Assembly: GCA_945643635.1 (NCBI GenBank)
Contig: CALZFC010000104.1
Span: 991,001-1,055,000, forward strand
Direction of reading: 5' to 3'
DNA from: Allodiplogaster sudhausi
Lineage: Eukaryota > Nematoda > Chromadorea > Rhabditida > Diplogasteridae
DNA length: 64,000 nt
Shown here: positions 23,660 through 35,058 of the stretch, in pieces
Numbering within the stretch: position 1 is the first letter of the stretch
How the letters are laid out: every line of letters starts with the position of its first letter
Position numbers and translations under genes: made by a program
The notes under the pieces: model-generated
Databases searched by the model: none
Told to the model about the DNA's origin: nothing
Seen by the model: the letters and a program-made list of their open reading frames with translations, nothing else

Positions 23660-23837
23660 TCAAGCCCTGTGAGTCGCGGAAGCACCTGGGAGGAGGATCT
23701 GTTCTGCAAGATTGCAGAAGAGCGAGGCTGCGTTGGGATGAGAGAGGATTCGCTCTGCTATGTAGGAGAAAACGCAATGGCCATAGAGGTTCTTGGCCCA
23801 AATGAAATTCAAGCAGAAGGTCACCGCCTCCGAGTTC
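23660..23837 (-). other. Exon-like ORF, NSEAVTFYLNFIW type, right copy
   Basis: Mirror of 12220-12397 with few changes; here the motif reads NSEAVTFCLNFIW because of a TAC to TGC change. Unknown family; lies head-to-head with the channel gene, about 150 bp from its start codon. Confidence 0.3.
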
Positions 23838-23989
23838 CTTTAGAGACCTCTTCTATTTTTTCTACTCCAAGGACATGATGTCAAGCATCTGCGTTGTGCA
23901 CGCGTTGCCTTCCTTTAATATTACTCTTACTTTTCGGTACGATATATTTCTACTTCTTCCAACTTTAAGTCAAGGTGCCATTTCACGGA

Positions 23990-26457
23990 ATGCACAACAT
24001 CAAGTTGTGCACTCTTCTGCTCTCTGCTTTCATCTGCGCAACCTCGGGTGACAACTCGGCCGAGGAGGAAAAGAGTAAATGATTTAAAAACTAGAATATG
24101 TAATGATAGTTTTTCTAAAGTTTTAGTCAGACAAATCTTCATATGAATGATTTTAAGGAAGAATAAACGACGAGAACAGCAGGTTGGTGGCTTCACTGTT
24201 CTCGCAGTACAGCAAGGGGATCAGCCCGTACGGGCATGCGGCGTGGCAGAAGAAGGGCGGAGTGGTACGCATCACTCTGGAGTACGCCACACTTACCTTT
24301 GTGGTACAGTCAAGAACTTCTTTTTTGGAATATTTATATCCTTCTATCTAGAATAGCTGTTATTCAACAACACTTTTAGTAAAATGTTGACTATATGTAC
24401 ATATGTATGTAAGTACCTATCAAATTGTGAAATTCTTGCAAACATCCACGCGATTTACTTTGCCACGCAGACAAACATATCCTAAAGATTCCAGAAAAAT
24501 TTCATAGGACGAGCCGCGGGGACAGCACTACAACACTCTAGGAATCCGTGTGGTTTGTGATTATATATATATAGATATATCTACATAAAACTTTTTTTAT
24601 GGTTATTTTTAAACAATGTACACAGCGATCCATTCTAGGAATGGCTCGACCCCCGTCTGAGCTGGAATTCTACCGAGCACGGCGGTGCCTCCGAGGTCAT
24701 CCTCAATGTCAACCAACTCTGGATACCGGAGTTTTCCACGTGCGATAGGTTGGATTCGCGGCCTCTCTACAATTCAGTCGCACCCGCAAACTCTGTCATC
24801 CGAATTGATCATTTCGCTTGCCTTTCTTTTCACAGCAAGGTATGTAATTTCAGCAAGCCGCCCACTGTTCCTCAGGCACCGTTTTCGCTCTCAGCCAATG
24901 TACGTTGTTTTTTCTGACTTTATTTCCTCATTTGTGCTCCTTCATGCTCCAAACGATTTCACTTTCACCCCATTCATAATATATTTTTTCAGGTGAAGGA
25001 GTCGGGCAATGTCACAATGTTCTTTATCTTCGACGTTGCTTTCACCTGCGCATTTCAGGTCAATATTTAAAATCAACATTTAAGTTAAAAACAACATATT
25101 TTTCAGGTAGACGACTTTCCATTTGATATGCAGTCCTGCAGCTACTGCTTCATTCTCTCCAATTACGAGGAGAGTGTTCTGAAACTCGAGCTCGCCCTTC
25201 ACAAAAGACCATATATCACAGTAAGTCGGCATTTTCAAAATTTCTCACAATAATTTCTCACCATACCTCTGATCTTTAATTTTGGTTTTTTTTTTCATTA
25301 AAAAAAAACTTGATATTGTTCAATTCTCAAAGAAGCAGCTTAGAATACTTCTGAATGGAAGATGCGTGTAATTACCGTGACATATGAAGGGCCGGAAACG
25401 ACTTTCAACACTTCAGCCGTGGTTCCCTTTTCGCATCGTTCTGATTATTCTAGTTGTTATATTTTATACTTCGCTGAATTTGCATGGCAGGGTATGTATG
25501 TACAATGTTCATTTAAATATGATAAAATCAAGTAAATTTAAGGGCTATATTGAAATAACGATGACCCGTCAGCCACAATTTTGGGTTAGCAGAAAAATTA
25601 ACAAATGCAAGAATCTGACGACATCCTTGCATTCTCATATGTAGGTCGGCCTCGTAATCGTTCCCTCTTTCCTTCTCGGTCTTCTCATTCTCCTCGGCCT
25701 TTTCTTGTCTGGAGGGCAGGCAGTTGTCGAGAATGCGGTAAGATAAAATATATTATTTATTTCTCATTGTCAGCTGTTCCAATTGAGGTTAACCTTGGAC
25801 TGACCACCATGATGTCCATGGCAGTAATCGTCAGTATCCTTGCGGGGATGCTCCCGAAAACGGACGTCCTACCTGTTCTCGGTAAGATAACGATGTAATC
25901 TATTATTTGGTTGTTAAAGGCATTTCTTGAACATGTTACTAGAAGATAACTGATAAACACTGCAGGCATGTATATCCTGGTCGAGATTCTCCTGATTACT
26001 GTAGCAGTAATCATTGTCTCTGTGATTGGTGGAAGGAAGAAGCCTGCTGACTCCAGAAAGCTTAGGTCAGCTATGTGAATTTTGCCAACTCATTTTTTAC
26101 TCTGTTAAAAAATTATATATGAAAATAATATAAGAAGGCATTCAGTGTAAAGAAGAATGTGGACTTGGCCTCTAAACTTGCTGCCCTCGCTACAGTCTGG
26201 TTGAATCAGTGCGTCATTTCTAGATCTATATAATTCTCGATATTGAGTTATATTAAACAAAATTAAGAGTCCTTCCCGAGCGAATGAAGGAGCGAATGCC
26301 CGTGCTCTCCTCTCACTTTCTTCTGCTCTTACTCGCTCGTTGGCTGACTCCTCGCAATGTCTGCTTCATTCTCTTCTCCATTCTTCACTGTGCAAACATG
26401 GCCTGGCTCATGTCCTACGCGGCAAATCGGGAGCTACGGACATACGATCGTGATTAA
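23990..26457 (+). CDS. Cys-loop ligand-gated ion channel subunit (nicotinic/lgc-like)
   Basis: Exons: 23990-24074 (signal peptide MHNIKLCTLLLSAFICATSG), 24158-24303 (INDENSRLVASLFSQYSKG and LEYATLTFVV), 24508-24552, 24639-24899 (EWLDPRLSWNSTEHGG, VNQLWIPEFSTCDR), 24993-25058, 25107-25220, 25362-25499, 25543-25584, 25645-25737, 25788-25881, 25966 onward, then M4 to TAA at 26455. The Cys-loop is FTCAFQVDDFPFDMQSC. M1 is VGLVIVPSFLLGLLILLGLF after RQPQFW. M2 is VNLGLTTMMSMAVIVSILAG preceded by ENA, lacking the PAR motif of anion channels, so a cation channel is more likely. M3 is YILVEILLITVAVIIVSVIG, and M4 ends ANMAWLMSYA. The M3-M4 loop is short. Subunits form pentamers at synapses or sensory membranes. 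Ligand unknown; no vicinal Cys pair was found. The 25362-25499 exon ends are the least certain. No lesions seen, unlike the left copy. Confidence 0.85.
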
Positions 26458-26858
26458 TTATTAATTTATCAGTTAAACGATCGATTATTTACTTGATTGT
26501 ATCTGTGGTATATCGTTAAATATGTTTGTGCATACATGTGTTCACACATACATTTGCGAAGACAAAGTTATATAAAAAGCATAGACCATTTGGACAGATT
26601 CTGATATCAACGACAATGCACTCAATTTGTGTTTCTTTATCGCATTGACTGGTAGAAATCAAATATTTAAGCAGTGTGGGTACAAATGATCACAAATAAT
26701 AAAGAAAGAGAGAAAGAGAAAAAAATCAGATAAGAAAAAAATCAGAGATAGAAAAAGTAGACATCATCTGGTATCAACGACAATTTATATTGTTTATTAT
26801 CCCGCTCTTTGTCATACGACTGATGGTGAGTGAAATGATTTTTAATTTGATTCTATTT

Positions 26859-27074
26859 TTATAACTCTTCGTCATAAATGCTTATCATGCGCAGCTGCAA
26901 TGAGTAAGCATCCAAGAATGTTTGCACAGAGAGAAGGCTCCCACGTGCGTTGCCCCCAGGAAATATTTGCCACCAATGTAATTCCAAAATGAAATTCAAG
27001 GAGACAGACACCGCCTCCGAGTTGGCTTCGTTGACATGCCCGTTTTTCACGTCAGCACGTACAAAACTAGACAT
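26859..27074 (-). other. Exon-like ORF with NSEAV motif, divergent, right copy
   Basis: Mirror of 9004-9219, same frame; degenerate relative of 23660-23837. No family recognised. Confidence 0.3.
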
Positions 27075-27304
27075 ACTAAATACATATGTATATGTAGATA
27101 TTATGTAAGTACTATGTATGTACCAAGAAAGTATGCATACTTCATGTAGCTCTGGCAGCAGACTTCAAGTGTTTCAGTGGCAGCCTTCAATTTGTGGTAA
27201 ATGTCCTGCTCATACAAGTCTATCACACTTCTTCTCTCCGCCATTATTACTCTGATACAAGCTGAAGTTAAGGATTGTGAGTGGTCAATCGAATGAGAAT
27301 TGAC

Positions 27305-28152
27305 AAGCTTATTTTTGCTTTAAACTGTAACTTTGTGAAATTGTAGCAGCCGTTTTAAATAAAGCGAATAAACGTCTTCTGAGTGCACTCTTCTCATCAG
27401 AGTACAATAAGGTTATCCGTCCGTACGGGAACGCAAAGTGGCAGGAGAAGGGCGGAGTAGTGCGCATCGCTCTGGAATACGCCACACTCACTTATGTTGT
27501 CTGCAAGGAGGCCGGGGGGCGCCAGAGGCTCGGCCAAGGGAACTGGGACCAGGACCAACTTTCGGAAAAAATAAACACCGATGATAAAAACAGACTATTT
27601 GTTGACGAGAACTCATACTCAATATTGTTAAATTGACATTACAAATGAGAACATTTTAGGATTAGCCACGAGGGCGCCATTTCCACACCATCGGAATTCA
27701 AGTGGTTTGCGCCAATTGTTCACCAAATTGGTCTTGCAACATTTGGCATTGTGAGTCCACAATGTTGTGAACCATTCGATTGTCGGACTGGCGCAACCCT
27801 CGTCTAAACTAGAATTAAAATGAGCACGCGATGTAGTGTCCGAGGTTCTTCTTTGCGTCAACCAACTATGGGTGCCCTGGTTCTCGACTTGCGATTGTTT
27901 GGCTTCTCTGCCTTTCCCATCTCCTCTCTATCTCTTCTTGCAAAGATTGCAGTGCGCCGACGACTGTCCCACACGCGCCATTTCCACAGTCAGGGACAGA
28001 GTCGGGCAACGTTTCCATTTACTTCGATATTTCCATGGTCACAAGATAAGAGACCCACTTCTTCCTGTTCTGACTGGCCATCTATCTCTGTTTTAGGGCT
28101 GGTACAACATTAAGTTCTACCGACAACCGCAATTCTGGGATAGCTGGCGTAA
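27305..28152 (+). pseudogene. Cys-loop channel pseudogene (ligand-binding region), right copy
   Basis: Mirror of 7925-8765. Recognisable pieces in order: KRLLSALFSSEYNKVIRPYG with LEYATLTYVV (27367-27499), WRNPRL (27798-27815), SEVLLCVNQLWVPWFSTCD (27836-27893), ESGNVSIYFDISMV (28001-28042), and YNIKFYRQPQFW (28102-28139). Stops fall between the WRNPRL and VNQLW pieces and no membrane region follows. GC-rich CCGGGGGGCGCC at 27513-27524 is unusual for the area. Confidence 0.7.
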
Positions 28153-29116
28153 GTGAATCCTGGTGGTTCCCTCTATTCTTCTCTAGGTCGACTTGGTGGA
28201 TTAAAAGAAAGTAAATTAAATTTCCACAGATTTTTTTAAGGAGAGGGCAGAGAGAGATAAGATGAACGGGGCAATTTCAATGTAATTTTATTTTTTTTAG
28301 TAATCGTCCTCCTTTAAGCATCGATTTCAAGACTTGTTCGTTCTCGGAAAAGTGAGAAATTTCTTGTTTGCGAGGCACGCACTCGTAATTTTCGAATCTT
28401 ATCAGCAAACGTTTGGTGACTCAATTTGGGGTTACAATCTCTAGACGCAGTCGCTCTCGCTGCCTGTGCGCTCTCTCTCTGACCCATTTTATCTATCTTA
28501 TTCTTATAGAAATCCCGTGATACTAGCTCATTTTTCACAAGAGAATAAGAGGAATGCAATAATTTCTTGCCATCTTCCTGGCCTCCTTTAATTGTAGTGC
28601 TGAAAAAGGACGAATAGGCTGGTAGCACATATCGGACTTTTTTTCTGAGGCCGACAACCGCCCGTCTTTTCAGGCTTTGCACGAATAGTCAGTCTCTTAT
28701 CGCGGAAGGTGGCCCCATCTCCACCCGCAATAAGATTGTACTTCTCTACCTCTTGCTTTCTCTATGTCTATCTCTTTCCCTACCTCTCTCTCTCTTTCTC
28801 TTCTTCTCTCACCGCCTCTCTTTCTCTCCTTCTCTCTCTCTCTCTCCCTCGCTCTACTCTTCAACCGTTTATCATCAGTGGCACACGCCAAAGTTCAGCT
28901 GCAGTTTTGCCGATTTGTCGGTTCCAAGGAATATGTTCATACCCAATTCTCACTTCTTACAATGAGCGCATACTATGTTTTTTAAACTTCAATTTTGTAT
29001 TATCTTTTACAGTAGTTATGGTATTAGCCCCTTTGTCTATCAAATGAGTCCTGATACCGCTCCCCCACTTTTGTCAGTATTATCCTTTCTTAAATGCTAA
29101 ATATCTGCAAAGGCAA
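28153..29116. other. Intergenic, right arm; deletion joint and CT repeat
   Basis: At about 28259 the right arm joins sequences that are 1,089 bp apart in the left arm (about 6730 and 7820). CT repeat at 28780-28850. The reverse 122-codon frame (28314-28682) differs from its mirror by two amino-acid changes and is not supported as a gene. Confidence 0.5.
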
Positions 29117-29233
29117 ATGAGAAAGATTGTATTTGGACATCCTCTGTGTGTTCCGCTTGCAATGCTCTGTCTCCTGGCAACGGTCACAAATGCAGTTGAC
29201 ATTACTCTCAATGTCAATCGTGTTATTGGATAA
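29117..29233 (+). CDS. Short ORF with signal peptide (38 codons), right copy
   Basis: Mirror of 5755-5871 with an identical product by eye: signal-peptide-like MRKIVFGHPLCVPLAMLCLL and a short acidic tail. Sits upstream of the truncated daf-36 exon 1. Same doubts about coding apply. Confidence 0.35.
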   Translation: MRKIVFGHPLCVPLAMLCLLATVTNAVDITLNVNRVIG

Positions 29234-29679
29234 GTAATGAACTATTTTTCCTCCAAATTATCTTCATTTCTTTTATTCGATTATGAGTGAAGTTATCTAT
29301 TAGAATGTATGCTTCAATATGTCACTGACGATTGATAAGGCAGCGATTTCCAAGACTTTAGCGAATGAATCGAGTCATTTGAGAGTACTAACAATAAGGA
29401 GTTTATTCGCTCCACTCTTCTTTACATCTTGGTAACTTTCATTATTCTCGACAACTTCACAAAGGAAATTTATTAGCATATGAAAAATGCCGCCTTCAGC
29501 TTCGTTCTGATCTTATCGTGCCATCTCTTCGTTTTGACTCTTCCTTCTGTCTTTTGCTCTCTTGGGATTTGCAGAATTGTGTCACTTAAAATGTGTGCAT
29601 GAAAAATTGAGCAAGTATGCAAATATATTTGTTCTAAAATATAATTAAATAATAACTATTATTAAAGAAAAGTTGTAAG

Positions 29680-29916
29680 ATGTGGCTGTTGCTGCTGCTG
29701 TCGAGCGCGACCTCCGCCGTCTTTCTCGCCGTGCTAGTCGCTCTTCTCGTCCTCCTCTTCTGCTATCTCAGTCGACCGCTCAACCGCGTTCGTCGCCTCG
29801 GCGATGTTGGCTTCTATTTTGGAGAACCACACGTCGGCGAAGAAATTTTTTTTACTATATAAACGAATTGATGTGTAATTGAAAAATAAATAAATGTATA
29901 GTTCCTACATATATCA
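29680..29916 (+). pseudogene. Truncated copy of daf-36 exon 1
   Basis: Repeats exon 1 of the Rieske oxygenase (MWLLLLLSSATSAVFLAV to FGEP) and about 80 bp of intron 1, then stops at the rearrangement junction. The exon 1 donor differs: CACGTCGGC here against CAGGTTGGC in the intact gene. No other daf-36 exons follow, so it cannot make the enzyme. Confidence 0.92.
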
Positions 29917-30387
29917 GCAACAAGAGCGACGTGAGTAGTTACATATGTTCATTAGAATAATATATTTTACCTGTAAAAATAATATTTCAAGTTCTCTTCT
30001 GACGATGAAGAGACTAACAGTTCCTACACGTGTGCCAGTTCGAGGAGCAACGCCAGCAACAGCACCGACAGTAGCAGCGACGACAGCTCCAGAAATGTAT
30101 TAGAAAAATTTTAATTGTTAAAAATACTTGATAAATCAATTCACAAAATATATTTCTAGTTCTCTTCTGACGACGATGACGAAGAGACTAACAGTTCCAA
30201 CAAGTACACCAGTTCGAAGAGCAGTGCCAGCAACAGCACCGACAGTAGCAGCGACGACAGCTCCAGCAATGTATTTGAAAATTTCTTTTTCGTTTGAAAA
30301 AATTAACTTTTAAGGCTTCGTCTGATGACGAGAGTGGCAGTTCAAGTAGCGATTGCGAGAGCGCTGAGAACAATGGCGATGGAGATG
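29915..30387 (+). mobile_element. Internal Polinton fragment between rearrangement junctions
   Basis: Matches 35198-35669 (Ser/Asp-rich exons of the polymerase gene) with a few substitutions and one extra A. Left joint shares CA with daf-36 intron sequence; right joint shares ATG with channel-flank sequence (12705). It carries three exons but no start or downstream domain, so it is not a gene. Confidence 0.93.
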
Positions 30388-31308
30388 ATTTTGCAAGGTT
30401 TTTCTTCTCATGCTTTCGCAGTTTTTTATATCACGTGTGGTCATATAATATATTTAATGGTGTAATAAGTTATTATTATTTTGCAAAGCTCATTTAATCA
30501 GTTATTGTGGTGTTCCGAAAAGCCCATCTGCAACAGACGAATTGTGAATCCACTTAGCAATGGTCTAATAATCACATGCATGTCATTATTAGAAAGTTAA
30601 CCAATAACGAATATCTTCCTACAAAACTGAAAAAATAAATGCATTTGTACATATATGTAAATACATACATACATGCTTTCCTTCCATTTATTGGCACATG
30701 ATATCTTAAATTTATGCTAGAAGGTCATCCAGGCGAAGCAAGAATATCGCAAGCGACCAATCAATCTCATTCGGATTATCAATTCAACTGAACTAAATTT
30801 ACCTCCAATTTGCTTAACTAAAAAGAGACAAGAAGTAGACACTTTATTGGATGAATGTTCAATACATACAAGTAGCCATTCTTCAAGTAAAATGCCAACA
30901 AAATCTCTTCACGGCATTTTAAATCGTATTCTTTTCAAATAAAAAAATAAAATAAAAATCTGGCATCGATTGCTTATCGATGATCTGAGTACGACATTAG
31001 CCAGGCCATGTTTGCAATGTGAAGAGCAGAGAAGATGAAAAAGCACACGTGTATCGCTGAAATATACAAAGATGATTCACCAGTAGTTGCTCGGGACGAG
31101 AGGTATGTATGTAGACCATCCTTCGAGTGAGGAGAGGTGAAGTGAATTTTCTACTTGTTTTTTCGAAGCTCTCACAAAATTTTAATATTAGATTGCAGAA
31201 GAAATTGACAAATCCGTCATTCATCGCTGTGATGAGAAAAAAAGATAGTACATAAAGAACATTTAAAATCAGCAATTTTATTAATTAATTGTTTAATCAT
31301 CCCAGGTC
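30385..31308 (+). repeat. Third copy of channel flank next to the Polinton
   Basis: Direct repeat of 12705-13628 (offset 17680), including the orphan M4 exon at 30974-31056 on the minus strand. Ends in CAGGTC (31303-31308), the target-site hexamer of the Polinton. Confidence 0.95.
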
Positions 31309-31800
31309 ATGATGAGTGTGCCCACTTTGACGGGCAAGTGAAATTATTCTAAGTCCAGAACTTCCCGTTGAAATTTCTCTTCTATGAATTTGTCTAAGTC
31401 CAGAGAATGCTCTTGAATTTTTCTAAGTCCAGAAGCCCCGTTGAAATGTCCAAGCGAAATTTTTCATACTTCAGTGTTCCGGGCGGGAATCGAACCGGGG
31501 ACCCTTCGCGTACTAGTCAAACGTGCTATCCGTTAGGCCAGGCGGCCGAGACGTCAGCATATCTTCACAGATATTGAAGTACACAGAGAGAGAGAGACAC
31601 GAAACACTGCCTGGAATTACTTTGATTGAATAATATCAGAAGTACCGACAAACGTACGGATTGTGAACACTGTCAAATTCTGCCCCATTTCCTTCCCCTT
31701 CTAAGGCTGCCGAGAGAGCGTTATTTGTCACTCTTTTTCCCTCGCTGTATTTTCTTCATTAATAATCATCTTTTTTTGTGCGTTCATCATCAGGTATATG
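31309..31800 (+). repeat. Left TIR of the Polinton
   Basis: Terminal sequence followed by CTAAGTCCAG-type tandem units (31351-31450), the tRNA-like segment (about 31475-31547), and a stretch to about 31793 shared with the right end. The left-arm copy (13629-14154) has one more tandem unit than this one. Confidence 0.85.
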
Positions 31801-32060
31801 TGCAACAGTGCACATACATATGAAACAACTTTATTCCTCTTATAGAAAAATCTGTTTTCTCTAGAAACAAATTGAATGATTTAAAGAAAAAAACAAAATC
31901 CTCACTCTTAGAAAATTCTCACAGAAAAATCTCATCTATGTGCAACAGTGAAACAATTTTATTCTCGAATTCTAATACCTCTAGAAACAAATTGAATGAT
32001 TTAAAGAAAAAAACAAAATCCACACTCTTAGAAAAATCTTACAGAAAAATCTCTTCTTAT
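31801..32060 (+). repeat. 120-bp tandem duplication beside the zinc-finger gene
   Basis: CTCTAGAAACAAATTGAATG and following bases occur at 31859 and again 120 bp later at 31979. The region is the 3' flank (probable 3' UTR) of the minus-strand zinc-finger gene. The plus-strand frame over it is a by-product of the repeat. Confidence 0.8.
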
Positions 32061-33327
32061 TCATTCTTCGAATTCAAATAACTCACAGTTGGTGCATACC
32101 GAGTAGCACCTTCCCATGTTCTTCTCCGATTTCTTGGTGATTTTCATTTCCCGACATGGTCGCTTGCAGCAACGTTTGATGCTTTTGAACTTCAGCGGCG
32201 AAGTGCGCATGTACTTTTCAAGATCCGAATGTCTTTCGCAACGCATCCATGCACCCTTAAAATCAGGAAATCAGACGTAAACAAAGAAATTCATTAAAGA
32301 AACCTTCACATTCCACGAAAACATACAGTCAAGTCAAAAACATATAATTAAGCAAGTAAATTTCTATTTTAAAAATCAAACCTTTTTAATATCGTTCCAG
32401 TTGAAGGCCACTTCATATCCGCATTTTTTACATGTGGGCCTTTTCTTATGCCCTCTTCTCGGCTTCCCCTTCCATTTCCATTTCCCATCATCGTCTTCAG
32501 AACTCCACCCCTGCAAAAATACACAGCATATTTTCAATAATATTCCAAGTAAAAGGTGCAACGAAACATAAAAATTACTACCTTGAACGACTTCGTCTTC
32601 TTCTTCCCCTTTCGCGGCTTTCTTCTCTCCTCTTCCTCCTTCCCATCATCATCATCATCGTCCGAGTCTTCTGAGTGGCCCCCCCTGTAAAATACACAGC
32701 ATATTTTCAATAATATTCCAAGTAAAAGGTGCAACGAAACATAAAAATTACTACCTTGAACGACTTCGTCTTCTTCTTCCCCTTTCGCGGCTTTCTTCTC
32801 TCCTCTTCCTCCTTCCCATCATCATCATCATCGTCCGAGTCTTCTGAGTGGCCCCCCCTGCAAAAATACACAACATATTTTCAATAATATTCCAAGTAAA
32901 AGGTGCAACGAAACATAAAAATGACTACCTTGAACGACTTCGTCTTCTTCTTCCCCTTACGCGGACTTCTTCTCTCCTCTTCCTCCTTCCCATCATCATC
33001 ATCATCATCGTCCGAGTCTTCTGAGTGGCCCCCCTGCAATAATATACATCAAATTTCAACAATAGTTAAAAAAAAGTGTCAGGAAAACATTAAAAAAGAA
33101 ATCGGTATTGTAACCTTTATGAGCTTCTTCCTTTTCTGTAGCTGGTGTCGATCAGAATCGTTCTTGGTGTCGTGATGCTTGCGATCAGGAGTTTCCTCTT
33201 TTTGCTCGTTGTTGTCTTCATCGCATGAGGAGATTACAGCACCTTTTCTGCTCCTTTTGACTCCTCCTCTGTTCTTCTTGTTGATTCCGTCCTCACTTGT
33301 ATCGCTTAACACAACTATTTCGGCCAT
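32061..33327 (-). CDS. Polinton gene: repeated acidic/basic exons plus GRF-like zinc finger
   Basis: Minus-strand exons: 33327-33115 (starts MAEIVVLSDTSEDG, basic and charged), then three near-identical exons (33033-32929, about 32858-32756, about 32684-32584) each encoding GGHSEDSDDDDDDGKEEEE then RRKPRKGKKKTKSFK, then the GWSSEDDDGKWKWKGKP exon (about 32512-32383), and the last exon to the TGA at 32061. The last two exons hold CKKCG, CERH, CCKRPC and GRCYSVCTNCELFEFEE. That final motif fits the GRF zinc finger (GR.FY.C..C.FF.W), known to bind single-stranded DNA in several repair proteins. A role in replicating the element is inferred. Truncated copies lie in 20642-21633. Confidence 0.75.
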
Positions 33328-33624
33328 GTATCTGCAAGAAACATACTAGATAACAAGTAACAAATACAAATGAAGAAAACGAGAGCGGATGCGTAGCCAC
33401 TGGGATAGAAAATCAATCTTACTGAAAGTGCTCAAAGGCACTGACATCGCTTTATCAGCATTATGATCTGAACATAGCGAAGCGCCGCCAAGTCTTCTCT
33501 TCACAGCACTATAGAGAGAGAGAGAGAGAGAGCGGGAATAGGGAGAAACGCAAATTTCTGCTTGTGAAAAGATGCATGTATGTACATACAGCATACTCAC
33601 CAAATATTGAGAATATGCCTGTTC

Positions 33625-33896
33625 TTATTTCGTAATTGTTATGTCCATAGTTATGTTGTGGCCTTTCTCGATATGAAGGACGATTCGTGTTTCGTTAATA
33701 CAGGTATTCTTGTTTGCATTTGTATTCCTTGAAGTGTCGCCTTCTATCGCCCCCTAATATGAATAAAAATGTTCACAATAATGATAAAAAAATTTGAAGC
33801 ATATACCGTTTCGTATCCTTTTCCATTCGGACGAATTCGTTTGCCAAAACTCACAGGACGCTTTGGTTGTGCTGGCATGTTCTCAACGTTTGACAT
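33625..33896 (-). CDS. Small two-exon Polinton gene (72 codons), unknown
   Basis: ATG at 33896 opens MSNVENMPAQPKRPVSFGKR, splices at GAAACG/GTATAT, and resumes after TTCATATTAG with GAIEGDTSRNTNANK, ending HNITMDITITK and TAA. Phases agree. The product has a basic N-terminus and a hydrophilic Thr/Asn-rich tail. Its start is only 56 bp from the PolB gene start on the opposite strand, suggesting a shared bidirectional promoter. No family recognised. Confidence 0.55.
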
Positions 33897-34234
33897 TCTT
33901 GAGCTCACCTTAAATAACATATTTAAGCTCGCATTTTCAAGACTCTAAAAAAATGAAGCGCTCCTCGGCAGCGAATTTTCGCAATGAAGCAAAGAGGAAG
34001 AGAAGTCGTCATAATGAGGTACAAAAAGACAAACGTTTTTCTTTATTTCTCTCTTACCTTTCTCAATTTTTTCTTTCTTTCTCTATCATTCGTGCTTAAA
34101 ATATTTCATAATTTCAAGGAAGGAGAAGAGGACAGTTGTGATGGTCCTTCCACATCAACTAAAAAGGAAACTTGCTATGGAAGCAAACGTGGACATAGAA
34201 GTTTTGCGAATGGAACAAGATGCCACACAAGGAA

Positions 34235-34693
<459 letters not shown>

Positions 34694-34904
34694 CAGTTCA
34701 AAACGCAACACTAGTGAAGTTTGTCCTTTTCTTATATTACAAATTAAAATTCTGTTTTTATTGTAGTTCTCCTCGGATAGTGAGGACAGTGGCAGCACCT
34801 CAAGTTGCACTTGTTCATCCAGTTGCAGCAACAGCAACAAGAGCGACGTGAGTAGTTACATATGTTCATTAGAATAATATATTTTACCTGTAAAAATAAT
34901 ATTT

Positions 34905-35058
<154 letters not shown>

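Larger units (their letters stand above)
21898..29916 (-). repeat. Right arm of giant inverted duplication
   Basis: Inverse copy of 5072-14154 lacking the 1,089-bp block that holds the small Tyr/Gly-rich gene. Ends at 29916 inside the daf-36 intron 1 equivalent, where CA is shared with the adjoining Polinton fragment. Confidence 0.95.

Noticed and set aside
24840..24853. Possible intron GTATGTAATTTCAG in the channel gene
   Set aside because: Only 14 nt, and the frame reads through without it, so it is taken as coding.
31801..32081. 69-codon Lys-rich frame (MNDLKKKTKSS)
   Set aside because: Product of a 120-bp tandem duplication in the probable 3' UTR of the opposite-strand gene.
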